A stretch of DNA of 64,000 bases from Sphingobium sp. BYY-5 (GTDB taxonomy: Bacteria > Pseudomonadota > Alphaproteobacteria > Sphingomonadales > Sphingomonadaceae): the NCBI RefSeq assembly GCF_022758885.1, contig NZ_JALEBH010000002.1:852501-916500 (forward strand), written 5' to 3'. Numbering within the stretch: position 1 is the first letter of the stretch; the number at the start of each line of letters is the position of its first letter. Positions 26,745-35,384 of this stretch are shown here, one piece after another. Under the pieces are notes generated by a model that worked only from the letters and a program-made list of their open reading frames with translations, ran no database searches and was not told the DNA's origin. A program made the position numbers and the translations under genes.

Positions 26745-27527
26745 TCACCCCACCGGGCGAGCAAAATCCGCAGGATAGACCGACAGGTCGCCATCATAGG
26801 CGATGCCACCGGGCCAGAAGCGGGTGCCGCTCACCTTGCGGAAATAATGGACGGTGCGCGCGAAGGAGCCAGCCGCCGACCGAGACGCAAAGGCGACGCC
26901 GCTGGGGCTGACGCCACGCGCGCGCGCGCTGAAATCCTTGACGGTGAAGAGCAGATCGTCCGTCTGCTGCGCACAAAGAACTAGGTCACTACCGGGGCAG
27001 TAACGCCGTGGCTCGACCTGCACCGGCGACAGACGGCCACGCTTCATCGCCACCTTGCCCGGCACCCGCGTCACCTCAGGCGCGTGCACCGTGTCATACC
27101 AATGATGATATTCCGCCTCCCGTCCGGCGACGAAATTGGCAAGGATGATACTGACCCCGGAGAAAGGCTGGTCCGTGCGATGATTGGGGCTGAAGGCCCA
27201 GTCCCCATACATGGCATAGCTGTAGATGCGCTCGGTCTCTGCGCCATCGTCGATCAATCCCGCATCCCGCACCTCGGCCAGCAGCGGCCCCAAGGCCGGA
27301 AGATCGATTTCAGCCGCCGGATAATCGAAATCATAAATGCTGAGGAACGACCAGGGCTGGGGAATGTCCGGCATGATCTGCTCCGCCGTCACGGCGTAAC
27401 GATCAGCCGAACGAAAACCCCGCAGACGAGCCAGATCATCCCGATGCCTGCCATCGAACCATTGCGCATAGTCACCCTCGCGCCCGGACGGGACGTTATG
27501 GAGATGGATGGTCGTATAGAGGCTCAT
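26745..27527 (-). CDS. Duplicated dimeric alpha/beta-barrel (EthD-like) protein
   Basis: A 260-residue protein with two ferredoxin-like halves. The first carries IHLHNVPSGREGDYAQWFDGRHRDDLARLRGFRSADRY and the second SIILANFVAGREAEYHHWYDTVHAPEVTRVPGKVAMKRG. The W(F/Y)D..H pattern in both is typical of EthD/DUF4286-like dimeric alpha/beta barrels, found beside catabolic oxygenases and often isomerases or decarboxylases. No catalytic function can be assigned. The ATG at 27527 is supported by AGGAG ten bases upstream; a TTG three codons earlier is the alternative. It is divergent from the cupin gene. Confidence 0.75.
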   Translation of the reverse strand: MSLYTTIHLHNVPSGREGDYAQWFDGRHRDDLARLRGFRSADRYAVTAEQIMPDIPQPWSFLSIYDFDYPAAEIDLPALGPLLAEVRDAGLIDDGAETERIYSYAMYGDWAFSPNHRTDQPFSGVSIILANFVAGREAEYHHWYDTVHAPEVTRVPGKVAMKRGRLSPVQVEPRRYCPGSDLVLCAQQTDDLLFTVKDFSARARGVSPSGVAFASRSAAGSFARTVHYFRKVSGTRFWPGGIAYDGDLSVYPADFARPVG

Positions 27528-27696
27528 GTCCCTCAATCTCCTGCATCTTCGGGCGGCAATGCAGCACGGACGGCCAGGTCATGCCAGCGCCTTGCACAGC
27601 GAAGGCGCAATGATCGCCGGGGCATTGATGGGCAACGCTGGCTTGACCCTCAGCCGGTCCGGCCGCAGCCTTTTCCGGTTGATGAAAGGGATGGCC

Positions 27697-28215
27697 ATGC
27701 CTGAAAACGCCGCGCCACGCTTTGCCCTGTTCCGCGCCAGCGAGGCACGCGATTTCGAAGAGAGCGGGTTGATGTCGACCGTTCCGCCCACACCGGTCGA
27801 GATGGCGGGATCGATCGCCGCTGTCGAAGCGGGAATGCTGGAGGGTACGCGCGTCACGCTGCTCTTCTCCCTGCCGGGGATCAGCCTCACCCATGCCTGG
27901 TTCCGCAGCGGCTTCCCGCTTCCGAGGCACAGCCATGATGTCGACTGCCTTTACTATATCGTGGCGGGATCGTTGCGAATCGGCACCGAAACACTGGGGA
28001 AGGGCGACGGCTTTTTTGTCGGCGCCGACATACCCTATGCCTATGTGCCCGGCGAGCAGGGTGTCGAGGTGCTGGAGTTCCGGGCGTCCGACAGCTTCAA
28101 CATCCGCCTTCTGGCCAATAATCCCGCTTATTGGACAAAAATGGTCGAAAGCGTGGAGTCGCGCCGGGCTGGCTGGAAGGACGAGGCACCCCCATCCGGA
28201 TATGAACCGGCCTAG
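27697..28215 (+). CDS. Cupin-domain protein
   Basis: A 172-residue single-cupin protein. The first cupin motif is present as PRHSHDVDCLYYIVAGSLRIG, with His78 and His80, but the usual metal-ligand Glu is missing. The second motif region is weak (YVPGEQGVEVLEF), with no clear His. It may bind metal atypically or act as a sensor or binding protein. The ATG at 27697 is chosen because AAAGGG lies six bases upstream; the longer open frame overlaps the divergent promoter. Its TAG stop and that of the convergent hydrolase share the bases CTAG. It is divergent from the EthD-SDR-ALDH unit. Confidence 0.75.
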   Translation: MPENAAPRFALFRASEARDFEESGLMSTVPPTPVEMAGSIAAVEAGMLEGTRVTLLFSLPGISLTHAWFRSGFPLPRHSHDVDCLYYIVAGSLRIGTETLGKGDGFFVGADIPYAYVPGEQGVEVLEFRASDSFNIRLLANNPAYWTKMVESVESRRAGWKDEAPPSGYEPA

Positions 28216-29072
28216 ACGCCCGCCGCAAAGTCCAGGATCATCGGCGCCAGCAACGGCCAACGGCTGAACAGCCCGGCTTCACCCTTGAGGTTCGCCACCA
28301 GCCGTTCCACCCATTCTCCGTCGCCCCATGGCGGCTCCGCCAGCCGCGCGCCGGGGATCAGCGCCGCCACCGCCTCGCTGGTTGCGCGGCTATGATGCAT
28401 GTCGGAAGCACCGCTGCGCAATAGCATGACCGGCATCGCGATCCGGGCGAGCTGATCGGTGGTGGCGCAGGGGATGGGCGCACCGGACTGCGGAAAGAAG
28501 GCTTCGGCCCAGGCCGTCATGGTCCCGATAAAAGCATCGGGATCAAGCGCCAACAGGCGGTCGCGATTGGGCGGATGACGCATGAGCGGCTCCTGCCAGC
28601 CGGGGAGTTCGGCCACTTCGGCCATGCCACCATGGGTGGCCGCGATCAGGGCGTCGGCACAGTAGAAGGACGGCAACGTCGCGATCCCCACTGCGCCACC
28701 GCTCAGCCAGAGGATGAACGCACGTTCCACGACATCAGGATGATGGATGGCGGTGAGCAAGGTTTCGCGGGCGCCGCCCGATCCACCGACCAGCAGCGCC
28801 GGTCCCATGTCCAACGCACGCAACAGGCCCGCGAGCATATTCGCATTCTGGAGCGATTCCGAAGGGCCGGACACGCGGATATCGGATTCTCCGCAATTGG
28901 GGCGGTCCCAGATCAGCACCCGGAAACCGCCCGCTGCGATTCCCTGCGCCAGTTCGTGGATCCCCGGCGCATCCTTCGAGAAGCGGCCACCCGGCGTAAT
29001 CGCTGCCGTTCGCATACCATCGCCTATGATCTCATAGGCCAGCGCCACACCATCGACGATACAACGCGGCAT
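28212..29072 (-). CDS. Alpha/beta hydrolase
   Basis: A 286-residue alpha/beta-hydrolase fold protein. DRPNCGESD (56-64) matches the DxRGxGxS region, and the nucleophile elbow is GGSGGA with Ser98. A catalytic His in the usual C-terminal position is not obvious (the segment reads AEPPWGDGEWVERLV), so the triad may be incomplete or shifted. The ATG at 29072 shares one base with the stop of the NTF2-like gene (TGATG) and has GGAGAGGGG upstream. It is the last of eight tightly packed genes. It may hydrolyse a C-C, ester or CoA thioester bond late in the pathway. Confidence 0.82.
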   Translation of the reverse strand: MPRCIVDGVALAYEIIGDGMRTAAITPGGRFSKDAPGIHELAQGIAAGGFRVLIWDRPNCGESDIRVSGPSESLQNANMLAGLLRALDMGPALLVGGSGGARETLLTAIHHPDVVERAFILWLSGGAVGIATLPSFYCADALIAATHGGMAEVAELPGWQEPLMRHPPNRDRLLALDPDAFIGTMTAWAEAFFPQSGAPIPCATTDQLARIAMPVMLLRSGASDMHHSRATSEAVAALIPGARLAEPPWGDGEWVERLVANLKGEAGLFSRWPLLAPMILDFAAGV

Positions 29073-29500
29073 CACCCCTCTCCCGTCGGCCGCTGCATCT
29101 CCAGCATCAAGCGTGTCAGGCGCGATTCCGCGATCTTCCAGCCGCCCGCCTGCCGTCGATAGCGCTCATGATAATGACCAAAGCCGGTGAGTGTACGACC
29201 ATCCGGCCAGACGAGCCGGTCCTGCATCGGCCAGATCGCGGACGCCTGATCCTGCTCCACCGTGATTTCCGGCATATGCACCTGATGGACGGTCCGCGCC
29301 GCCTCGATCGATTGCCGCACCATCGCGACGACCGCTTCCCGCCCCGCAAGACGCGGTCCGCCCGAAGCACTGGTGTCGAGCAGGACATCCTCGGTGAAGA
29401 GATCGGCGAAAGCGGACCATTCCTTGAGGTCGAGCAGGCGACAATAGCGCGCCTTGAGATTGGCGATGGAGACCCAATCGGGAAAGCCGGGCGCGCCCAT
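29072..29500 (-). CDS. NTF2-like (SnoaL-type) protein
   Basis: A 142-residue protein of the SnoaL_4/NTF2 fold: a short helix with IANLKARYC, then DLFTEDVLLDTS, GREAVVAMVRQSI, VHQVHMPEITVE and a curved sheet ending in WKIAESRLTRL. Family members include scytalone dehydratase, ketosteroid isomerase-like enzymes and hydroxylase small subunits. The ATG at 29500 overlaps the SDR stop by one base (TGATG); an earlier ATG would overlap the SDR by 40 bases. It shares a 28-base identical stretch with the other NTF2-like gene at 30273. A dehydratase or isomerase role in this CoA-ligase operon is plausible. Confidence 0.82.
   Translation of the reverse strand: MGAPGFPDWVSIANLKARYCRLLDLKEWSAFADLFTEDVLLDTSASGGPRLAGREAVVAMVRQSIEAARTVHQVHMPEITVEQDQASAIWPMQDRLVWPDGRTLTGFGHYHERYRRQAGGWKIAESRLTRLMLEMQRPTGEG
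29442..29469. repeat. 28-base perfect direct repeat, copy 1
   Basis: These 28 bases are identical to 30631-30658. They encode IANLKARYC in the first NTF2-like gene. The two proteins are otherwise clearly diverged. Confidence 0.9.
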
Positions 29501-30261
29501 CAGAAACGGAAGCCCCGCATCTGATTGTTGCCATCGCACAATATGACCTGATTGTTGATGAAGCTGCCTTCATCCGAAGCGAGGAAAAGGGCAAGCTGGG
29601 CGATATCCTCCGCCGTTCCCTGACGCTTGACCGACTGCATCGCCTTCAGCTTCTCCCAGTTGGCGGCGTCGACCCCCTGCTGCGCGGCCTCCGTCGCCAT
29701 CAGCCCCGGTGCGATGGCGACGCAGCGTATCTCATCGGCGCCGAATTGCTGCGCCATCGCATGGGTGAAGAGGTTGAGCGCCGCCTTGGTGATGCCGTAG
29801 GCGGTTGCCGGGTTATAGCTCGCCATCGACGATTTGTTGATGATGACCCCCTTGGCCCGCGCCAGGGCGGGCCGGAGCGCTTCGGCCAGCAGCATCGGCC
29901 CGATGGTGTTGACGGCAAAATAATGCTGCCATTTCGCCTGGCCCAGCCCGAAGAAACCGCGCGCAATCTCTCCGGCATGGAGACCGGCATTGTTGATGAG
30001 CACATCCAGCCGATCGTGCGCGGCCAGCACTGCGTCGGCACAGGCCTGGATGTCGGCTTCCTCACCCATATCGACGCGATGGATTTCGACGCTGGCGCCC
30101 ACTTGCTCGATCAGGCTCCGGCTTTCTGCCAGACCGGCTTCATTGATGTCGGCGAGAATCAGGTGGGCACCTTCCCGCGCGAAGGCCAGGGCATGGGCAC
30201 GCCCCAGCCCCCCGGCCGATCCGGTGACGAGCACCGTCCTTCCCGCGAACCGATCACCCAT
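29500..30261 (-). CDS. SDR family oxidoreductase
   Basis: A 253-residue SDR with TGSAGGLG cofactor motif, NNAG, a NKSSMASYNP Ser region and YGITK. GAGGAGG lies six bases before the ATG at 30261, which decides the start over ATGs five and two codons upstream. It overlaps the downstream NTF2-like start by one base. It sits between two NTF2-like genes in the TetR-led operon, an arrangement fitting oxidation of a hydroxyl followed by dehydration or isomerisation. The C-terminus has the usual LASDEGSFINNQVILCDGNNQMRGFRF tail, so the enzyme appears complete. Confidence 0.9.
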   Translation of the reverse strand: MGDRFAGRTVLVTGSAGGLGRAHALAFAREGAHLILADINEAGLAESRSLIEQVGASVEIHRVDMGEEADIQACADAVLAAHDRLDVLINNAGLHAGEIARGFFGLGQAKWQHYFAVNTIGPMLLAEALRPALARAKGVIINKSSMASYNPATAYGITKAALNLFTHAMAQQFGADEIRCVAIAPGLMATEAAQQGVDAANWEKLKAMQSVKRQGTAEDIAQLALFLASDEGSFINNQVILCDGNNQMRGFRF

Positions 30262-30272
30262 ATCCATCCTCC

Positions 30273-30686
30273 TCATTCCAAACGGTCAAAGCGCACGCGC
30301 GCGATCCGCCATCCTTGCGGTGTCAGGCGGAACTGGTCCGAATAGCGGCCCAAGACGGTGTCGATGACCCCGTTTTCGCGCCGTTTGAGTTTGACCAGGA
30401 CGGTCCAGTCGCCAGCAGCCTGATCGCCGTCGATCTCGATCTGCGGCGAATGCAGCATGTGCAGCACCCACAGGCTGTTGCCGGCGATGGCCGTGCAGAG
30501 AAAGTCGGTGATAGCCTGACCGCCTTCGAGCAGGCCCATGCCATAATCGCCGATGAAATCCGCCGTGAAGATATCGGCGAACAGATTGCGCGCCTCCGCT
30601 GAATCCTGCGCGACGCGATCGGCTGCGGCGCAATAGCGCGCCTTGAGATTGGCGATGGCCAGGGCCTGCTCGGCAAGCGCGCTCAT
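30273..30686 (-). CDS. NTF2-like (SnoaL-type) protein
   Basis: A 137-residue NTF2-fold protein. IANLKARYC near the start is followed by DIFTADFIGDYGMG, a helix (AITDFLCTAIAG), VLHMLHSPQIEIDGDQAAGDWTV and a C-terminal WRIARVRFDRLE strand. It is a paralogue of the gene at 29072 but differs in the pocket region, where acidic residues typical of dehydratases are arranged differently. It overlaps the CoA ligase gene by four bases and the SDR gene region downstream closely. Possible roles are isomerase, dehydratase or a ligand-binding partner; sequence alone does not decide. Confidence 0.82.
   Translation of the reverse strand: MSALAEQALAIANLKARYCAAADRVAQDSAEARNLFADIFTADFIGDYGMGLLEGGQAITDFLCTAIAGNSLWVLHMLHSPQIEIDGDQAAGDWTVLVKLKRRENGVIDTVLGRYSDQFRLTPQGWRIARVRFDRLE
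30631..30658. repeat. 28-base perfect direct repeat, copy 2
   Basis: Identical to 29442-29469, encoding IANLKARYC in the second NTF2-like gene. The two copies are 1189 bases apart in the same orientation. Confidence 0.9.
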
Positions 30687-32365
30687 GCGCCTTCCATTTC
30701 GAGCCGCTTCGCCACCAGCGCCTTGAGATCCGCCGTCCTGATCTTTGCGCTGCCGGTCAGCGACAGATCGCCCTCGCTGAAGAAGAGCACGCGGCGCGGC
30801 ACCTTGTAGCTGGCGAGCTGCGCCCGGGCGAAGCCACGCACATCCTCCTCCGTCAACGTCGCGCCATCATGCCCGACGATGCAGGTGACGACCAGTTCAC
30901 CAAGCGTGTCGTGGGGCACGCCGACGGTCTGGGTCATCTTGACGCCGGGACAGCCCTTGATGACGGCATCGATCTCCACAGGCGAGACATTGGCGCCGCC
31001 GGTCTTGATGATGTCGTTGAGGCGACCTTCCCAATAGAGACGGCCTGCGGCGTCGAGATAGCCGCCGTCGCCCGTCCGGAAAAAACCTTCCGCATCCACG
31101 CTCTCATCCAACGGCACGCCGACATAGCCGAGCATCAGTGTCGGCCCCTTGACCGCGATTTCCCCGCGTTCGCCCAGCGGCACGACCGCGCCGGTCAGCG
31201 GATCGAGGATTTTGAAGATATTGCCCGGCAAGGGTCTGCCATGGCTGCCCGCGATTTCCGCATCCGGCGTGCCGGATTCGAAAATGGTGCTGATCGTAAA
31301 GGTTTCGGTATTGCCATAGGCCGCCATCGGTTCCTGCCAGTCGGTACGGACGGTGGGATGGCGGCCGAGCGGCGTGTTCGGTCCAACATAATATAGCGAG
31401 GAAAGATCGACATCCTGCCAATTGGCGGCGCCCTCCAGTTGCGCCCATTGATGCGGCCAGGCGAAGGCCATGGTCGCCCGCTCCTTTTCCATCAGGCTGA
31501 GCGCCTCTTCCGGCTGGAAAGTCGCCTGCAGGATCAGGCTCCCGCCCGAAGATAGGGCACCGCCGATGGCCATGGCGAAATTGCCCGACCAGAAAAAACC
31601 GTTGGCCGACCAGGCGCGGGCATCCTCTTTCGCGGCAAGGAACCGCTTCCAGCGCCAGAGCTGGAGCGTGACCCCCCGGTGCATGGACAAAATCCCCTTG
31701 GGCTTGGCGGTCGAACCCGAGGAGAAGAAGAGCACACCCGGATCAGCGGGCATCACTGTCGCGGCCGCCGCATCGACCAACGCCTGATCGATCGTTGCGC
31801 CGCGCATCAGGAAATCGTCCCACGCCTCGATCATCCCCGCGCCGCCGCCGAGCGAGGCGATGTACCGTAGGAAAGGGAAGCGAACCGACGCCAACTCTCC
31901 CGATTTGCCGCTGGCGATCGCTGGCTCCAGCTCGGCGATCATGTCGGCAAAATCCTTCTTCAGGACCTTCCGCTCGATCAGCAGGACATGCGCACCCGAA
32001 GACTGAATCAAATGATCCAATTCGGCCGCTGTCGAAAAGGTGCTGAGTGTTGCCGCCACCCCGCCCGCCAGGGCTGTGCCAAACACCGCCGCGAGAAATT
32101 CGGGCCGGTTGGTCATCAGCACGCCGACGCGCGTTCCCTTGCCCACGCCGCAGGCGACCAGTGCGCGGGCCACTGCATTGGCCCGCGCCCACAGATCATC
32201 ATAGGTCCAGCGCGTCACCGCTGCGCCCTCGTGCAGGACCAGCGCCTCGGCCGGTCCCGATCGCGCCGTCACCGCGCGCAGCCAGCCGCCCAGGGTCAAT
32301 GCGCCCAGGCCCGGTTCCTCGTCCAGTGGCGAACCCGCAACGATGGAAAGCGGCCGATCGGTCAT
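30683..32365 (-). CDS. AMP-forming acyl-CoA ligase
   Basis: A 560-residue ANL-superfamily ligase that would activate a carboxylic acid to its CoA thioester via an acyl-AMP. The P-loop FFSSGSTAKPKG (213-224) has Ala where Gly is usual. Downstream are YGNTE (A5), the TGDGGYLDAAGRLYWEGR hinge region (A7-A8) and TGSAKI with the catalytic Lys near 541. A long N-terminal half is typical of ligases for bulky acids. GGAG seven bases before the ATG supports the start. It lies 23 bases after the MaoC-like gene and overlaps the NTF2-like gene by four. The acid substrate is unknown; a cyclic or aromatic acid fits the context. Confidence 0.92.
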   Translation of the reverse strand: MTDRPLSIVAGSPLDEEPGLGALTLGGWLRAVTARSGPAEALVLHEGAAVTRWTYDDLWARANAVARALVACGVGKGTRVGVLMTNRPEFLAAVFGTALAGGVAATLSTFSTAAELDHLIQSSGAHVLLIERKVLKKDFADMIAELEPAIASGKSGELASVRFPFLRYIASLGGGAGMIEAWDDFLMRGATIDQALVDAAAATVMPADPGVLFFSSGSTAKPKGILSMHRGVTLQLWRWKRFLAAKEDARAWSANGFFWSGNFAMAIGGALSSGGSLILQATFQPEEALSLMEKERATMAFAWPHQWAQLEGAANWQDVDLSSLYYVGPNTPLGRHPTVRTDWQEPMAAYGNTETFTISTIFESGTPDAEIAGSHGRPLPGNIFKILDPLTGAVVPLGERGEIAVKGPTLMLGYVGVPLDESVDAEGFFRTGDGGYLDAAGRLYWEGRLNDIIKTGGANVSPVEIDAVIKGCPGVKMTQTVGVPHDTLGELVVTCIVGHDGATLTEEDVRGFARAQLASYKVPRRVLFFSEGDLSLTGSAKIRTADLKALVAKRLEMEGA

Positions 32366-32388
32366 GATGTCGCTCCGGTTCCCGGCGT

Positions 32389-33570
32389 TCAGATCAGCGG
32401 CAGCTCGACATCGGCGACCGACTTAACCAGCACCATGCCGTCCTGGTTGGCCAGCGTCAGTTGTACCCGGACCAATGGCACGCCCCATTCGGTGACTTCG
32501 CGTTTCTCGACGACTTCCGCGTCGAAATAGGTGACGTCCCCTTCAAAGGCCGGGCCGCGGAAATCGGACTTGATCCAGCGAACCATGCCGTCATTGCCGG
32601 CCCAGTAAGCAATATAGTCGGTCGCCCAGGCCTGCATCGTTGCGCCATAGCCATAAGAGCGGCTCATGCCGACTTCGCCTGCCTTCTGGTCATCGACATG
32701 ACCGCGCGAGGGGCCGAGATAGAGGCCGTCACGCTTGCGCGGGTCGATCAGCGCGCCTTCCTCGTCGAAGCCGAAGCCTTCGGCCCAGCCGGGGTCTTGA
32801 TTGACCCAAGGATCATCGACCCCGGCAGGCGCGACCCAGTCCATGCTGCCCCAAATGTTGAACATGAAGGCGCGATACTCGGTGGCGAAGGTCGCCTTGG
32901 TATGCGGGCCAATGACACGGCGCACGAGCTTGTCGCCGACGGCCACCTCCTCCCAACGGGGGGACACGCCTTCACGATAAGCCATCAGCCAATTGTGGCG
33001 GATCGCGTCCACCTCCGCCAGTTCGGCATTGGACCAGCGCTTCAGTTCGCCCAACATGCTGTCATACATGCCGCGCTTCTCGGCTTCGTCCTTCAGATAG
33101 CGGATGGCGGTCGAGCGCGCCTTGGCGACCAGCGATCCGTCCTGCTTATAATGCAGCGTGTCTCCGCGCGAAAACATGGTCGGCCCGGCGAACTTGGTGT
33201 CGCTCACCTTATAGTCGTGGAAACGACGATTCTGGGTGAGATGGTCGCCGGGCCGGATGCGCGCGCCATAATACCACCATTCCTCCCCACCGAAGATCAG
33301 ATGGGAATCCTTGATATAGCCGACACAGGCGGGCGCGCAGCCATGGCCATAGTCCATGCACACCGCGATCGACTGCGGCGCCACCAACCCGCCGAACGGG
33401 CTTTCCGCCGCGAAACGGGGGTCCCAATGAACAGGATTGGGATAGTCCATCGCCATCACCCAGCGGCGCAGATCGCTGGAAGTCAGGGGTTCGCGAATCT
33501 GGCCGCCACCGATTGCCGTGCCAACGCGCTTGTCGACGTCGCTAAGATCTATCGTTACCATGTCGTTCAT
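32389..33570 (-). CDS. MaoC-like double hotdog hydratase/dehydratase
   Basis: A 393-residue protein with two hotdog halves. The N-terminal half (about 25-190) carries the FAS1-like dehydratase pattern YPNPVHWDPRFAAESPFGGLVAPQSIAVCMDYG and WWYYGARIRPGDHLTQNRRFHDYKVSDTKFAG. The C-terminal half (about 215-390) carries VGDKLVRRVIGPHT and RSYGYGATMQAWATDYIAYWAGNDG. Such proteins hydrate enoyl-CoAs or dehydrate 3-hydroxyacyl-CoAs. It is a paralogue of the protein at 46402. It starts 26 bases after the AcuI-type gene and precedes the CoA ligase, fitting a CoA-bound degradation pathway. Confidence 0.86.
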   Translation of the reverse strand: MNDMVTIDLSDVDKRVGTAIGGGQIREPLTSSDLRRWVMAMDYPNPVHWDPRFAAESPFGGLVAPQSIAVCMDYGHGCAPACVGYIKDSHLIFGGEEWWYYGARIRPGDHLTQNRRFHDYKVSDTKFAGPTMFSRGDTLHYKQDGSLVAKARSTAIRYLKDEAEKRGMYDSMLGELKRWSNAELAEVDAIRHNWLMAYREGVSPRWEEVAVGDKLVRRVIGPHTKATFATEYRAFMFNIWGSMDWVAPAGVDDPWVNQDPGWAEGFGFDEEGALIDPRKRDGLYLGPSRGHVDDQKAGEVGMSRSYGYGATMQAWATDYIAYWAGNDGMVRWIKSDFRGPAFEGDVTYFDAEVVEKREVTEWGVPLVRVQLTLANQDGMVLVKSVADVELPLI

Positions 33571-33596
33571 CTGATCCTCTCCCTCTCGCGCGACCG

Positions 33597-34580
33597 TCAG
33601 CGGTTCACGTCAACGATGATGCGGCCGCGCACTTTGCCCGCCAGCAGGTCGGACGCCGCGGCCACAGCCTGCTCCAGCCCAATTTCTTCTGCGATCAGGT
33701 CGAGCAGGGCGGGATCGAGATCGCGCCCCAGCCGTTCCCAAGCCGCCATGCGCGGCGCGCGCGGCGCCATCACGCTGTCGATGCCGAGCAGGCGCACGCC
33801 GCGCAGGATGAAGGGCATCACCGTGACCGGTAAATCCGCCCCCTGCGCCAGTCCGCAAGCAGCAACCGCACCGCCATAGCGGGTTTGCGCGCAGGCATTG
33901 GCCAGGGTGAAGCTCCCGACGGAATCAACCACGCCCGCCCAGCGCTCCTTCTGCAATGGCTTGCCCTTTTCCGACAATTCCGCCCGATCGATCACGCCGT
34001 CGGCGCCAAGCTGCGTAAGATAGTCGGCTTCGGCCGCCTTGCCGGTCGAACCGATCACCGTGAAGCCCGCCTTCTTGAGCAGCGCGACGGCCACGCTTCC
34101 CACGCCGCCTGTCGCACCCGTCACCAGGACTTCGCCCTGATCCGGCGTCACGCCCGCCTTCACCAGCGCCTCGACGCACAGGGCCGCCGTATAGCCGGCG
34201 GTGCCGATCGCCATTGCCTGCCGCGGTGTGAAGGCATCGGGCAGCGGCACCAGCCAATCGCCCTTCAGTCGCGCCACCTGGGCAAGGCCACCCCAATGCC
34301 CTTCGCCCACGCCCCAACCGTTGAGCACCACCTTGTCCCCGGCCCTCCAGTCGACATGATCGGATTCCTGGACCGTGCCGACCAGATCGATACCCGGCAC
34401 CATCGGGAATTTGCGCACGACCGGCGACGTGCCGGTGATGGCTAGGCCATCCTTGTAGTTCAGCGTCGAATAGAGAATGTCGATGGTGACATCGCCTTCG
34501 GGCAACTGCGCCCTGTCGACCTGTTTCAGTGAAACGCTCTGCCCGTCGTCGGTCTTGTCGATCAAGATGGCGGAAAACAT
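33597..34580 (-). CDS. AcuI/YhdH-type acryloyl-CoA reductase family protein
   Basis: A 327-residue zinc-free medium-chain reductase of the AcuI/YhdH group. Recognisable segments are STLNYKDGLAITG, PGIDLVGTV, GWGVGEGHWGGLAQVARL, the NADPH-binding VTGATGGVGSVAVALL and the C-terminal GKVRGRIIVDVNR. Characterised members reduce acryloyl-CoA to propionyl-CoA with NADPH. In this operon it could reduce a larger enoyl-CoA, or detoxify acryloyl-type intermediates. AGGAAGGA lies seven bases before its ATG, inside the end of the TetR gene, from which it is separated by three bases. Confidence 0.88.
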   Translation of the reverse strand: MFSAILIDKTDDGQSVSLKQVDRAQLPEGDVTIDILYSTLNYKDGLAITGTSPVVRKFPMVPGIDLVGTVQESDHVDWRAGDKVVLNGWGVGEGHWGGLAQVARLKGDWLVPLPDAFTPRQAMAIGTAGYTAALCVEALVKAGVTPDQGEVLVTGATGGVGSVAVALLKKAGFTVIGSTGKAAEADYLTQLGADGVIDRAELSEKGKPLQKERWAGVVDSVGSFTLANACAQTRYGGAVAACGLAQGADLPVTVMPFILRGVRLLGIDSVMAPRAPRMAAWERLGRDLDPALLDLIAEEIGLEQAVAAASDLLAGKVRGRIIVDVNR

Positions 34581-34583
34581 CTG

Positions 34584-35270
34584 CTATTCCTTCCTGGAAG
34601 GGGATGAAGGGGATTTGGGGAGGCTCTGGCGCAAGCGATCGGCAATATCGGGATAGCGCTCCGGCCGCATCGATCCATACATGCACAAGCGCAGCGATTC
34701 CTGCGCGACACGACGGGCAAGATCACGCCGTTCCTGGTCCCCGCGCGCATGGGACCGCGCCCAGACGGGCCAGAGGAAGGCGCCCGCCAGCATCAGGACC
34801 GATAGGACTTCGACATCAATGTCGTCCTGCGACAGATCCGTGTCGGCGAAGCGCTGCAACGATCCTTCATATTCGCGCCAGAAGGGATCGGCCATGGGAT
34901 CGGAAGACGCCAGTAATTGGAGCAGCCAGATCCGGCACAGTTCGGGATTGTCCATCGCAAAGATGGCAAGACGGTCGGTCGTATCGGCAATGTCCACCTG
35001 TTCGACACGCCGTTCGCCGATCGTTTCCGGATCGCCGAAAACCGTGCGGAACATCCGATCCGATACCGAATCGGCCGTCGCCTGAATCAATTTCTCCCGT
35101 GTTTCAAAATGCTGGTAGGCGGTGCCGCGATTGACGCCGGCCAGAACGGCGACTTCCGACAGGCTGATGCCTTCCGGTCCATCCTTGGCCAGTAACGCGC
35201 GTGCCGCTTCCAATATCGCTTCCCGTGTTGCTTCGGGGTCGCGAGACCGCCTTTTCCGTGCTTCCGTCAT
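34584..35270 (-). CDS. TetR-family regulator heading the CoA-pathway operon
   Basis: A 228-residue TetR-type regulator. Residues 12-60 form the DNA-binding domain (TREAILEAARALLAKDGPEGISLSEVAVLAGVNRGTAYQHFETREKLI), with YQHF as the recognition helix end. The rest is a ligand-binding helical domain. The ATG at 35270 is preferred over the long upstream extension because AAGGAA lies seven bases before it and the DNA-binding domain begins at once. It is the first gene of an eight-gene minus-strand operon ending at 28212, which it probably autoregulates. It is also a candidate for binding the palindrome shared by the 38.1 and 58.3 kb promoters, by position only. Confidence 0.88.
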   Translation of the reverse strand: MTEARKRRSRDPEATREAILEAARALLAKDGPEGISLSEVAVLAGVNRGTAYQHFETREKLIQATADSVSDRMFRTVFGDPETIGERRVEQVDIADTTDRLAIFAMDNPELCRIWLLQLLASSDPMADPFWREYEGSLQRFADTDLSQDDIDVEVLSVLMLAGAFLWPVWARSHARGDQERRDLARRVAQESLRLCMYGSMRPERYPDIADRLRQSLPKSPSSPSRKE

Positions 35271-35384
35271 GCCGCCGTTCCTTGCTTTCCCAGGCCTCTC
35301 CCCACGCGCGCCTTGCCGCGCGACGAAGGCGCCACCGATGTGACGGCACAAGTCAACATCAGCATTGTCCATTCGGCAAGTGCA

